Positions 11,002-20,135 of a stretch of DNA of 22,973 nucleotides are shown here, one piece after another. The position numbers and the translations under genes are program-made. This DNA is from Scleroderma bovista (Eukaryota; Basidiomycota; Agaricomycetes; Boletales; Sclerodermataceae). The notes beneath the pieces are model-generated. The model did no database searches, had not been told where the DNA came from, and was given only the letters and a program-made list of their open reading frames with translations. The DNA lies in NCBI GenBank assembly GCA_037178675.1, contig JAYMGJ010000524.1, forward strand, positions 1-22,973. The letters run 5' to 3'. Each line of letters begins with the position of its first letter. Positions within the stretch are counted from its first letter, which is position 1.

Positions 11002-11389
11002 GGCTTGCATGTGATCATGTGGTCAGCCAAATGCAGCTACACACACTAGAATAGACACTCCCAGGTAAAAATATACATGGAGCGAGGGCAACATCCACGA
11101 GTACCCGATTGCTGTTGGCAGAGGTGTGCGGAAAAGTGATCGCAGAGCATTGTTGGAGAATTATTCACAAAATTCATCAGGTGGGAGTGGGCAGTGAACA
11201 TATCAGATTATGTACTGTGATCGCCTGTAATCCCATCAAGTCAACAGAATATAAGCTGATGCGTTGAGTGCCATGTCAGATCTAGAGGTCCTTTTTCGGT
11301 AGACAATGAGACGGTATGTGCACTGCAATATGGTCAGAGAAAGTAGACTCTCTTGTGGATCAGAGGATGGGCGTACTAAAGTTCCCAGT
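11002..11389. other. Spacer between MITE and MFS relic
   Basis: No gene or repeat recognised. It could contain further, unrecognisably decayed 3' exons of the MFS relic, which runs right to left and whose last recognisable exon is at about 11390-11435. Confidence 0.4.
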
Positions 11390-11905
11390 CGGCTGGGAAG
11401 GAACCTAGGAAACCCCCGATCAAAGATCGTTCTATCACGAAGAAATGAGATATGCAGTGACGGATTACGAATCACTTACCAACATGAAGACTCTTCAACA
11501 ACCCGAGACTGCTAGAGGGATTGTCAGATATAAACCTCTTTATTGGCTCCTCCTTTGTACCACTCAATTCCACGCGAGGTCGGGTGCACGGTTTCGGGGA
11601 GGAGAAAGTATATAAGAACCATTTGTACAAGGCTCAGCCAAACGTGTGGTCCCAAGAATGTTTACGCTGACCGCGGAACTATGAGAACCATTTCAATGGA
11701 TCAATTGTCAATTCACGCATGACGTTCGATTTTTCAATAGTCAATTATGATTGACCTTATGGCAGCGCCCGCGACCCGGAGGTCCCCTACAATTTGTGGG
11801 ACCAACGGCACGAATGAGCCCCTACGAAAGTTAAAGTCGAACATGAGAATCAGCCACAAACGGTCGATACAATGTAATGGCGACGCTGCTCACACTGAAC
11901 AAAAC
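11390..11905 (-). pseudogene. Decayed inverted paralogue of the MFS transporter
   Basis: Minus-strand pieces match the intact MFS gene at 5614-7708. Exon-1-like: 11852-11892 gives EQRRHYIV..V, like EKRTIVIVV. Exon-2-like: 11756-11821 encodes GSFVPLVPQIVGDL beside GAFVPSIPQIAEDL, has an AG acceptor before it, and ends in the same AAG|GTCAAT donor as the intact gene. Exon-6-like: about 11480-11655 matches from the end of TM6 (IYFLLPETVHPTSRGIE against IYFFLPETAHPNTRGID) to SSLGLL before a GTAAGT donor at 11474-11479. A weaker exon-9-like match (TTCCTTCCCA context) lies near 11390-11435. Exons 3-5 are largely missing and the frame is broken by stops. Its 5' end stops at about 11905, just short of the LTR at 11949. 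Confidence 0.75.
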
Positions 11906-11948
11906 CCGGAGGGACACGGCAATCACAATTCATCACTGTGCTGAAGCG

Positions 11949-12506
11949 TGTAAGGGGAAGGTGCGGGTTCGGGTGTTCGAGAGGACAAGAGAAGAGAGAC
12001 GAGAGAGATTCGGAACTTTAGACGGTGAACGCTGTAGATACGATGGGAAACTTGTAACTGCTTAGACTTGAGGATTCGGACGTGAGATACGGAACTGGGG
12101 GAATCGGATTGCTGCAGCTCGAAGCTGCTACAGGCGGCTTAAGTACAGTACTAATGACGTCAAAGCACGAGTGGCTCGACGTCCGAGCAGACAATGTATC
12201 TAAGGTACAAAGAGAGTATCAAAGCTAAAATACAAGGGGCGGCAAAGCACTGAGAGGGCCGTGCCTAAGGACATAGGGCGCGGGATCTAACCTGGCCGCT
12301 TCGGTGCGTCGTAGATAACATACGTCCGCCCTGCCCTTTGTGGGTCTTGCCGGTCGCAGGACGATCGATACCAGTTACCCGGTACCGATCATAACTCACC
12401 CCGAGGTCCGCGGTAGGCGTCCTCACCAACGCCCGGGCCCTCTCGAGTGCTTCGTAGATCGAAAATATGTCGTAGTTGCGTAGCTAAATCAAGTTAATTC
12501 CTTACA
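11949..12506 (-). repeat. 3' LTR of the Ty3/gypsy element, 558 bp
   Basis: On the plus strand it runs TGTAAGG..CCTTACA, a 7-bp terminal inverted repeat with the canonical TG..CA ends. It directly follows, in element orientation, a polypurine tract. There is no second copy on the right side of the element within the window. The left boundary rests on the matching ends only. Confidence 0.7.
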
Positions 12507-12520
12507 CCTCCCCCTTACTT
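12507..12520 (-). other. Polypurine tract of the retroelement
   Basis: The minus strand reads AAGTAAGGGGGAGG directly against the TG of the LTR. This is the expected plus-strand primer position, 15 bp beyond the integrase stop codon. Confidence 0.75.
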
Positions 12521-12535
12521 AAATATCAACTGTCC

Positions 12536-14023
12536 TCAGTTGATCTCTTCGTCTTCGACGGGAGTTGCGCCAGCGAGGTCTTTTGTGTTGACGAACTGGG
12601 TTATTTCGAGAGTCCTGTGTGACCGCGGGAAATATGGGATGAGTCGAAAGGCGGCGAATTTGAGCCTGGAGACCGTGCCGTCGACTTCGGCGAGACGATA
12701 GGATCCGTTTTGAGAGCGCGAGATGACAACCATGGGACCAAAGTAGCGGGGTTTGCACTTGGCGTTGGATGCGGGTTCGACCTTCTTGTTCAAGACGAGG
12801 ACAAGGGAGCCGGGTTTGAAGTCGAAGTCCTGGATGGTGTTGGCAAAACGGCGTTCGAAAACGGCGATAGATGCGAAACGACTCTTCAAGAGCCGTTCGT
12901 GCATGGCTGCAAGTTCGTCGTCACGTTTGGCAAGCTGACGAGCGCGGATGGCGATGAGATCAGCAGTGTCGAGACGCTGGGAGATATCCGGGATCATAAA
13001 GGTTGCTTCAGAGATGTCGAACGGGAGGAGTGGCTCGACGCCATGGGCCATGTAGTAGGGAGAATGACCGGTAGATTTCCGAGTTGTGACGCGATCAGCC
13101 CAGAAGACGTGATGCGCAAGTGTTGGCCATTGTGTGATGTCGCCATTGCAGGCTTTGACGAGGGAATCGCGGATTGTGCGATGGGAACGTTCAACAACGC
13201 CGTTTGCCTGGGAGTTGTATGCCGAGATGCGAATGTGACGAATGTGGTATGTCTGCGCGAGCCAGTCGAGTGCGGCTATGAAGGGTGTTCCGTTGTCGGT
13301 AACGATCTCTTCAAGTCCTCCCCAACGGCAGAGAATCTCTTCGAAAATGAAGGCGCCGAGGGTGCGACCTGTCTCTGTGCGAAGCATACGGAATTCTGGC
13401 CAAGCAGATAGCGAGCAGCGAGCTTGAACCATGTATGAGAGCCCGTGGGACTTGGGCATGTGCATGGTGTCGATATGTGCTTTGCGGAAGAGCGGGGCTG
13501 GTGTAGCTACGACGGGCGGTAGAACTACTTTGTCGACGGAGCGGATCTGGCACTGATGGCATGTCTTGATGTACCAAGTAACGTCTTGGTCGAGTGAGGG
13601 CCACCAGAAGCGATCTGCGAGAGTACGTCGAGTGGGATAGAATCCACGATGGCCGAGTTTGTCGTGAATTTCGCGAAGGATGTTGATACAATCTGAGCCA
13701 AAGATGACCTTCTGGTGTCGTCCGGTCTTGTCACGTCGCCAGAGTTGATCGCCGCGAACAAAGAAATGTCTTGAGTAGCGAGAGAGTCGAGTGCGCTCTT
13801 TCTCTGGTATGGATGTTGGTAGGTGGAGCTCTCGTAGGTATTTGTCGACGAGCCGAAGGTCTTGATCTCTCTTGCGTGTGTCGTCGTTGTTTGGTAGTTC
13901 GATCTCTCTGTTCCTGGTTCCGTCCTCTCTTCCCTTCCCTATCGAAAAGGCTGAAAACCTCCCTTCTTCAGTCCTCATTCCTCCTGCGATCCATATACCG
14001 CATCCTAAAACTTCGTCGATCCA
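12536..14023 (-). pseudogene. Integrase part of pol
   Basis: Open from the third TGA to the natural stop. Counting from the Met at 13978: a zinc-binding H-H-C-C module (H105, H110, C140, C143), then the DDE core with D170 (HIDTM), D228 (TDNGTPF) and E263 (NGVVERSH). The last two are 35 residues apart, as in active integrases. The C-terminal region has the [16 protein letters not shown] barrel-like segment. No chromodomain is apparent. This part alone looks undamaged. Confidence 0.85.
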
Positions 14024-14860
14024 TCAGTCCACTTCTTCTTCACTTTCTTCGTCTCCTTCTTCATCTTCTCCTCTCCGTCTCCTAGATAGCCCATCGGGGC
14101 CTTGATGTTTAGTAGCGGAAACATGTTGTAGCTTGAAATCGAAGGTTTGAATGCCGGCAAGCCACCGGTTCATTGACGCGTTTGGTTGGATGTCGGGGTT
14201 ATTTAACATGCCTTTAATGTACTGTGCGTCGACCTCCACAGTGAAGTTCTTGACGCCGATTATCCACACTTTGACCGCTTTGAGCGCACGAAATAAGCCG
14301 TAAAGTTCGAGTTTAGCTTGTGAGTAGCGAGATTCGCGCTCGTTCCACATGATTGAACCAAAGCGGGCAGGACGGCGCTTCCCGTTGTCGTCCATTTGAG
14401 AAAGGATGTATCCAGCTGCGATGTGAGATGAGTCGACCGCGAGAATCACTTCGTTGACAGATGAGTAATCGAGTGGGCGAATTGCGGGTGATGCAGCGAC
14501 AGCTGATTTGAGAGTATCCATGGCTGCTTGTTCTTGCTCTCCCCAGACGAAGGGGACATTGTTCCTTGTGAGTTGGACGAGAGGACGCGAAGTAGCGGCG
14601 AAATCTTTGATCCAGATACGAACAGTCCCTGCGGTCCCGAGAAAACCACGGACTTCAGTCTTGCTCTCGCATGGGGGCCAGTTTTGGATCTTGGATACTT
14701 TGGTCACATCAGGAACACGTCCTTCATATGTACAGGTTTGCCCGACGACAATGACTTCGGATCAGCACATGAAGAGCTTTTTTGCTGAAACTGTAGCTCC
14801 GGCGTGCTTGAGACGGTGAAGGACACGGTTGACGTCGCTGCAGTGCTCCCACACGAAGCG
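14024..14860 (-). pseudogene. C-terminal reverse transcriptase and RNase H part of pol
   Basis: Continues in frame after the first TGA with RFVWEH..VNRVLHRLKHAGATVS, is broken by a second TGA at 14762, then reads CTYEGRVPDV, VRGFLGTAGTVRIWIKDFA and on into RNase H. EVILAVDSSHIAAGYILSQ carries the first RNase H acidic residue, RYSQAKLELYGLFRALK the ELY motif, and VEVDAQYIKGML the next Asp. It ends with HQGPDGLSRR and an acidic tail before the TGA at 14024. The order and spacing are normal for gypsy elements. Confidence 0.82.
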
Positions 14861-16732
14861 TCAAATTCCTGGGTTGTCGGCAGTGGTCTCGAACGACCCA
14901 TCCGATAGTTCGTAACGTGTGCGTGGCCCAAGAACGTTGATGTCATCCTGGAAATTTGGGGCGATGTCTATCTCGTGCTGAAGGATGAACGCTACGTCGT
15001 TCTGAAACACTGCTGGGGAATCGGTCCATCCTTGAGGGAGTACGGTGAGGCGGAGCGTGCCCAGGGGTGTTTGGAATGTTGTAAGGTCGTGGGATTGTTC
15101 GGCGAGGGCGCGGTGATCATATCCAACGAATAAGTCCATCATAGTATATATGGATCGCGCAGCAGACTGCTCTGCGAAGTGCTTGACATACGGGAGAGTT
15201 GCAGCATCTTTAATGGTGACTGCATTGAGAGGCTGGAGGTCGTGGACGACTCGGATTGATCCATTTTTCTTCGCGACACAAAACCACCTCGACTGATAGG
15301 AACTATTTGATGACTCATAAACACCAGAAGCAATCTTCGACTTAATGAGTTTGATGACTTTGTCGCGAATGCCGGGTGGGATAGGGGGCTGGCGGTGGAC
15401 CCATGGGGTATGCTCGATTGTCGGAATTACCACGGGGTCGAAGTACTCATCACGGAAGCGTCCTTTCTCGGATTCATCCCATGCGAGCGCTAACTCGTTG
15501 ATGCGGAGGACGTGGGCGGCGAGTTTCCGTTCGTCGAGCCAGAGGAAAGTGTTATCAAGAATACCTAAACCTGCCATGTGTTCATGTGTGAGGCGTTGAC
15601 CAGAAGAGAAGTCGGGAGGGTGAGATGTTAAAGGTATCAGCGTGAGGAGGGGGTCTTCTGGGAAGCGTCGGATGATGCAGGCGTGCTGAGGCATCGTCGT
15701 AGCGACTGGTTTGACACGATTTGCGACCTTTTTGTATGCAAAGGTGTGGCGGACAGGATCGAGATTGTACTGGGCACGGAGGGCTTCCTCCGTGAACTGC
15801 GTAGCTGTAATTGCCATGCTTGGAACGGAAGCGAACTGAAGGGCGCGTGAGATGCTCTCGCGGACAGCAGTGAAAAATGCCAACGACTCAGACGGTCCTT
15901 GGAACGGTCTGGGGGTGGTGGTGACTCGGCAGAGGTTGGATGGGTTGCAGGGGTCGCGGATAACGATGTGAACATCGTCATCATCTTCGTCCTTCTTAAG
16001 ACGGACTAGACGTTGCCAAGGACGACCAAGTAGAAGGCGATATGGTGTGTCTGGAATGACGAAAGCGTGGGCCCAAGTCTTGAGACCGTCGACGACAATT
16101 TCAAGCATTTCCAGGCAGCCGGGCATGTGCTGAATGCCGCCGTTTGCTGTTTGCATGCGCATCTTGACATTGGAATTGATTTTAGCTTGGGAGGCTTTCC
16201 AGATATCTTCGCGTATGACGACTATTTCAGACCTGTCATCAAGGAGCGCCAATTCTTCATGGACTCCGTTGACGGTTACCTTGAGCTCGCGCAGTGGTGT
16301 CGAGTACTCAACATGAGGAGGGCAGATGGTGGAGACTTCGTTGGTGGCTGCAAAAGAGGGAATACGGTGGGTTTTCGCGTAGTCAACTGCCTCTTTCCGA
16401 AGGTCTGGGCTGATAGCGAGGAGATCGCCGACCGTGATACTGGGAACGATAACATCGAGTATTTTGCCAAAGGTCTGTTTAGTGATGGCTGGATTCATGG
16501 CCTTGGATTCATAGGTGTATGCGGGGGTGCGCTTGTCGAGCAAGCTTGAGGGATCGTTGCTGAGGACTCGTTCGCTAGGTTTGACCGTGTCCTCACCCTT
16601 TTTTGTGCTGTTGCCTTTCCCTCGCTCTATGTTACCATTTTCTGTTGCCTTTGCCTTGCTTCTAGTAATTGCGCAGACGTCTGCTTCCTCCTCTACCTCT
16701 GTAATCACTGCATTGTTCTCCACAATGGGCAT
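14861..16732 (-). pseudogene. Protease and N-terminal reverse transcriptase part of pol
   Basis: Residues 1-130 are a basic linker rich in K/E/S. The aspartic protease lies at about 140-230 with LALLDDRSEIVVI where the family has a D-[ST]-G triplet; here it reads D-D-R (residues 165-167), so the catalytic loop is altered, while the later LLLGRPW motif is kept. Reverse transcriptase follows: KNGSIRVVHDLQPLN (template-grip region), MDLFVGYDHRAL with the first catalytic Asp, LPQGWTDSPAVFQ, and FQDD (about 594-597) holding the Asp pair. The segment ends at the TGA at 14861, inside the thumb side of RT. Confidence 0.82.
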
Positions 16733-16785
16733 GCACTGAAAGACATACGTGGCTGGGTCGGGGTCATTGGCAGCGTATGTGCATC

Positions 16786-17151
16786 AGGAAAAAAACACAT
16801 GGCAATATAGTACTATATAGCCTCTGTAGCACTCAGAGCTCTATCGACAAGTCCCCAATCTATAGTCAATGTAGCTACAGGCATGGAATCTGTAGTACTC
16901 CATAGTGGCCATACCCTGACATGTAGATATGTATTCCATGTAGTAAGGATGCTATGTATGCTACCAAGGCTATATACTATGACATAGCCTCTTCAGCTTC
17001 TATCATGACATTGGTTGGTTTCCATTCCCACTTTGCTATAACTTCAGTATAGCAAAACATAGACTATATTTCTTAGTCAGGCAGTACAGACTATAATCCA
17101 ATAGAATCCATTTCATGCCAACCATACATAGCTAGCTACTTTATATTGCTG
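16786..17151. other. AT-rich flank 3' of the DUF6532-like gene
   Basis: Shows no similarity to the retroelement and no ORF. It is rich in short repeats of the CTATAG/TATAGC and CATGTAG type (for example around 16805-16935). It begins where gypsy similarity stops and ends at the stop codon of the minus-strand gene, so it includes that gene's 3' UTR. Confidence 0.5.
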
Positions 17152-18807
17152 TCACTCTGATTCATCCTCTGTTGTCGATCCCTCCTGGTGTTCTTTGATC
17201 GCAGCTGCAATGATTTGCGCAGACACCACATTCTGTGTCTGTGTGGCGAGGGCAGGCGCTCCGGAATGGATACTAGCTAGGCCATTAGTAACTGAATGTA
17301 AATGAGAATGACTATACACTCACCGTCCGTCGTCGTAAATCTGGGCACAAATGCCCTTGAGAACACCAAATTCCTTTGTTGCCTCGTCAAAATCCTGCAG
17401 ACACTTGAGGTGGGAATTGTAGATCACTCGGTAGTCCTGAACTGTAAAAGCAACATCCGTCCGCGTGCCGGTTGTCCACTCATCTATGCAGCATTCAACC
17501 TAAGGCGTGCTGTCAGTGAAGACCAATGCAACGATGACCGTGAAACATGACACCTACCGCCGTCAGTATCAGGGCCAGAGCGGGCAGAGGGAACGGCTTG
17601 AACCATGTTTGATACTTGATGCCCTCGTCATTCTTGTTAGCGAACCACATTGTATTGACAATTTTTTGTATGATCGGTGCCTTGAGAAAGCCACGACGCT
17701 CGTCTTGCTTGAGCGCCTGATGCTGTCCATGCACACATCAGTCACTACAACGAGCACGCCCAACAGTAAACCCGCCCACCTTGAATGCGAAGTTTGCACC
17801 CTCTTTCAGTTCTTCCGCTAATGCATGATTCTTCTTGATTGCCAGTTTGGTCTGGCTGCTGTGGAAATTGAATATTATTTCTACGAGAGGGCGGAGCTTG
17901 GTCTTGAGCTCGCCGCGAACTTGCGATCCACGACTGGTAATCTGTATAACATAGGAAGCATGGCACTGAGACAGATGGTGCAGCACTTACAAGTTTGGTG
18001 AGCTGTGGCGTCCGCACAAGGTTAACACTTGTGGTCTGAAGTGCCTTGGCCCAAGACGCATTCAGAAGAGCGGCCTCCTGTGTATGGTCAGGCATGGGAC
18101 ATTCGGCACACAGCCGTGCCCGGTAGTCTCCAATGGCCGCATTGACGAACTCTTGGGTGACGTCATCGTAATCCTTGGCGCGTGGACGTCCGTCGTGCTC
18201 GGTGAGCTTTTGTGCCTTGACGACAGTTGTTTCTGGACTGTCTTCTTCAACAGGTTCTCTTCGCCTCTTGGCACGAACATCACTGCTAGTATATCCAGTG
18301 AGGAATTTGGTTGGATGATGGCATAATGGTCTCACCGGTTCGTAGTGTCCGTCACTGTACCTTCGGAGCTCGCGTGTTCAACACGCCTGTTCTTCTTGTG
18401 TTGGATGGCCTGTCGTGTCGACAGAGAGTCGTGCGCGGTACCTGCATCTTCACCGTCCGAGTGAAAGAAACGGTCCTGTCACTGATAAGAGTACTTCTTG
18501 ATTACAATACTAAATAGTACTTACATTACCGTTGATGTCGGGAATGTGGCCGCTGACCACCTTGGGTACTTTACTCTTGCTGTACGTGAGGGGCTGCCTA
18601 GGCACCGCACTGAGTTTACTTGGGACGGGCCGGCTGCTAAACTGAACGTGATGCTCTGTCAGTGCAGTGCAAAGAAATATTGTGACGACCTACCTGAGTG
18701 CCACCATCCTCTTCTTCTTCGTCGACGTCGTCCTCATGGATCTCCCGCTCTTCATTTCTGAACCCCTCGTCATCGTTCTCGCACATAATGCACCTGCATT
18801 GTCCCAT
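17152..18807 (-). CDS. DUF6532-like protein, eight exons, 433 aa
   Basis: Function unknown; the family (Agaricomycete DUF6532-type) is recognised from the core sequence, not from a search. Minus-strand exons: 18694-18807, 18525-18653, 18336-18475, 17991-18285, 17780-17941, 17558-17722, 17324-17499, 17152-17272. They total 1302 nt with all phases kept. The N-terminal 165 residues are low-complexity: a Cys-containing start (MGQCRCIMCEN), a DVDEEEE acidic run, then a basic KRRRE patch that could be a nuclear signal. The conserved core (about 166-390) includes KDYDDVTQEFVNAAIGDYR, GSQVRGELKTKLRPLVE, FLKAPIIQKIVNTMWFANK, PFPLPALALILTAVECCIDEW and DYRVIYNSHLKCLQDFDE. The tail is short and acidic. 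Introns are 40-58 nt. The start could also be the next Met at 18786, and the frame is open somewhat further upstream. It diverges from the gene at 20849. Confidence 0.78.
18654..18693 (-). other. Very short intron (40 nt) in the DUF6532-like gene
   Basis: GTAGGT..ACTGACAGAG joins exon 1 (ending GGTQ) and exon 2 (HHVQFSSRP) in phase 0. It is shorter than the other introns here (47-86 nt). If not spliced, or spliced otherwise, the N-terminus would change but not the DUF6532-like core. Confidence 0.45.
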
Positions 18808-19185
18808 ACAACACGGACAGACGAAGCTGACAATCGGCCGTGCTACATGACCAGCTGAGATAGGGCCCAGCCATGGTGCATCCCCATGTCATACGAGTGG
18901 GCTAATGGTAAGGTGTTTCACCATGCCATATTGGTGGCTCATGGAAAGGTTGTCACCAAGTAATATTGGTGGGCTGACACACTAGTACACTAGATCAGGA
19001 TATGGCCTGTGGCAATAGGACCTAATGCGGCAAGGGAGCTGCGGCATGCAGCCAGAGGACTATATGCCGCAGATTCAGGCCGAGGATTGCAGGGGGCTTG
19101 CCGCAGCATTTCGGCAAAAGGACGGTAGTAAGTGCTGCAATGCGGCTAGCCTGTGGATGGGAGTCAATAGAAGGGCCTCTGTACC

Positions 19186-19387
19186 AGTGTCCCATGCTTT
19201 GCATTTGGCTGTGGTATTGGTGTCCTGTGCTTTGCATTGGGCTGTACCTTTGGTGTCCCTTTCTTGTTGCAGGGCCAGCCAAAGAAACAGCATCCCGTGC
19301 TTTCCAATGGGCTGCATGCATGGTGTACCTTTAAGAATACCCAGCCATGGGATTGGTGTCCCATGACTATGAGTAGGCCCTGGAGCC
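19186..19387 (+). repeat. Degenerate 33-bp tandem repeat
   Basis: Units start near GGTGTCCCATGC and contain GCATTGGGCTG. Clear units begin at 19186, 19219, 19252, 19322 and 19355, with steps of 33 (19252 to 19322 is about two units). Similar but weaker units continue on both sides, roughly 18900 to 19690. The 33-bp period keeps frame, which creates false ORFs on both strands. Confidence 0.6.
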
Positions 19388-19758
19388 AGTTTCATCTATT
19401 ATGTGCAGGGCACATGGCAACAATAGGTACAATGTCCCATAGCATTAGGTGGGCCCTCAGAAAGGTGTTATCTACCTATATGGGAGGGCCTTGCAGTACA
19501 CTTCAAAGTAACAGGCTATGAATGCGGTGTCCCAGAGCATTAAGCAAGCCCTCCTTCTGGGGACACCTAGCTAGATGGGAAGGCCAGCTGATATGCTTCC
19601 CCTTCAGTATGATCGGCCATAATGTTTGGCCTCCCAATATACACAGCAGGCCCTTAGAACTATATCCCTTGTATAAATGTAGGGCCGGGCATCTGGTCTT
19701 CTCTAAAGTAGCGGTAAGCCAGGTGTGGCACGACACAATTGGCACTACATGGCATTGG

Positions 19759-20045
19759 CAGAACACACTGTCGGCAGAACAAGGCTGTCAGCAGAACATG
19801 TTGTCGGCAGAACAATGCTGTCGGCAGAACAAGGCTGTCGGCAGAACACACTGTCGGCAGAACACACTGTCGGCAGAACAAGGCTGTCGGCAGAACACAC
19901 TGTCGGCAGAACAAGGCTGTCAGCAGAACACGTTGTCGGCAGAACAACGCTGGCGGCAGAACAAGGCTGTCGGCAGAACACACTGTCGGCAGAACAAGGT
20001 TGTCGGCAGAACAAGGCTGTCGGCAGAACACGACTGTCGGCAGAA
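19759..20045 (+). repeat. 16/17-bp minisatellite, 17 full units
   Basis: Two unit types alternate: CAGAACAAGGCTGTCGG (17 nt) and CAGAACACACTGTCGG (16 nt), with point variants (TCAG for TCGG, AATGC, CACGTT, TGGCGG). Seventeen full units and a partial eighteenth occur head to tail with no spacers. Mixed 16- and 17-nt units cycle through all reading frames, so several frames are open on both strands. Confidence 0.9.
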
Positions 20046-20053
20046 TTGTTTTT

Positions 20054-20135
20054 CGGGCAATGTCGGATTTGAACCGACGACAGCAGCGGCACAACATGTC
20101 ATCAGCAATCTACCATCGGCATAATAGAATTGCGG
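20054..20135 (-). other. tRNA-like / SINE-like segment with Pol III B box
   Basis: The minus strand contains a perfect T-arm: 5-bp stem GTCGG/CCGAC around the loop TTCAAAT (20062-20078), giving the B-box match GGTTCAAATCC. It is followed by an acceptor-like ATTGCCCG (20054-20061). Upstream, TATGCCGATGGTAGA resembles an A box/D-arm at a suitable distance, and a GCAAT could pair with ATTGC, but the anticodon arm is poor. This fits a tRNA relic or the head of a tRNA-derived SINE better than a working tRNA. Confidence 0.4.

Larger units (their letters stand above)
12536..16732 (-). pseudogene. pol: Retroelement pol polyprotein, one frame with three TGA stops
   Basis: From 16732 down to 12536 everything is in a single reading frame (1399 codons), interrupted by TGA at 14861-14863, 14762-14764 and 14024-14026. 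No frameshift separates the segments, so the element was one polyprotein that acquired nonsense changes. All three stops are TGA, as expected for C-to-T change of CGA/CAA-type codons or similar, but the ancestral codons cannot be read here. Sub-domains are given in the next entries. Confidence 0.82.
11949..16785 (-). mobile_element. Ty3/gypsy LTR retrotransposon, 5'-truncated and inactive
   Basis: The gene order protease, reverse transcriptase, RNase H, integrase, then polypurine tract and LTR is that of the Ty3/gypsy group. What remains is pol plus the 3' LTR. No gag, primer-binding site or 5' LTR is found. The frame upstream of the pol ATG stays open for only about 50 nt to a TGA near 16784, after which the DNA becomes AT-rich and unrelated. 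Three internal TGA stops and a changed protease active site make it non-functional. It lies next to the 5' end of the MFS relic. Confidence 0.8.

Noticed and set aside
12710..13411. 233-codon plus-strand ORF
   Set aside because: Antisense to the integrase domain, whose minus-strand frame carries all the catalytic motifs.
16067..16549. 160-codon plus-strand ORF
   Set aside because: Antisense shadow of the protease region of pol.
16786..17151. 5' LTR of the gypsy element
   Set aside because: No similarity to the LTR at 11949-12506, no CCTTACA end and no primer-binding site.
19759..20045. CRISPR-like array
   Set aside because: Units are contiguous 16/17-mers without unique spacers, in a eukaryotic genome.
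19522..20124. 200-codon plus-strand ORF (and 115-150-codon ORFs in other frames and on the minus strand)
   Set aside because: Built from the 16/17-bp minisatellite; mixed unit lengths open several frames on both strands at once. The FEPTT-like end is the antisense of a tRNA T-arm.
20054..20135. Functional tRNA gene
   Set aside because: The T-arm is perfect, but there is no proper anticodon arm and the acceptor stem has mismatches; kept only as tRNA-like.
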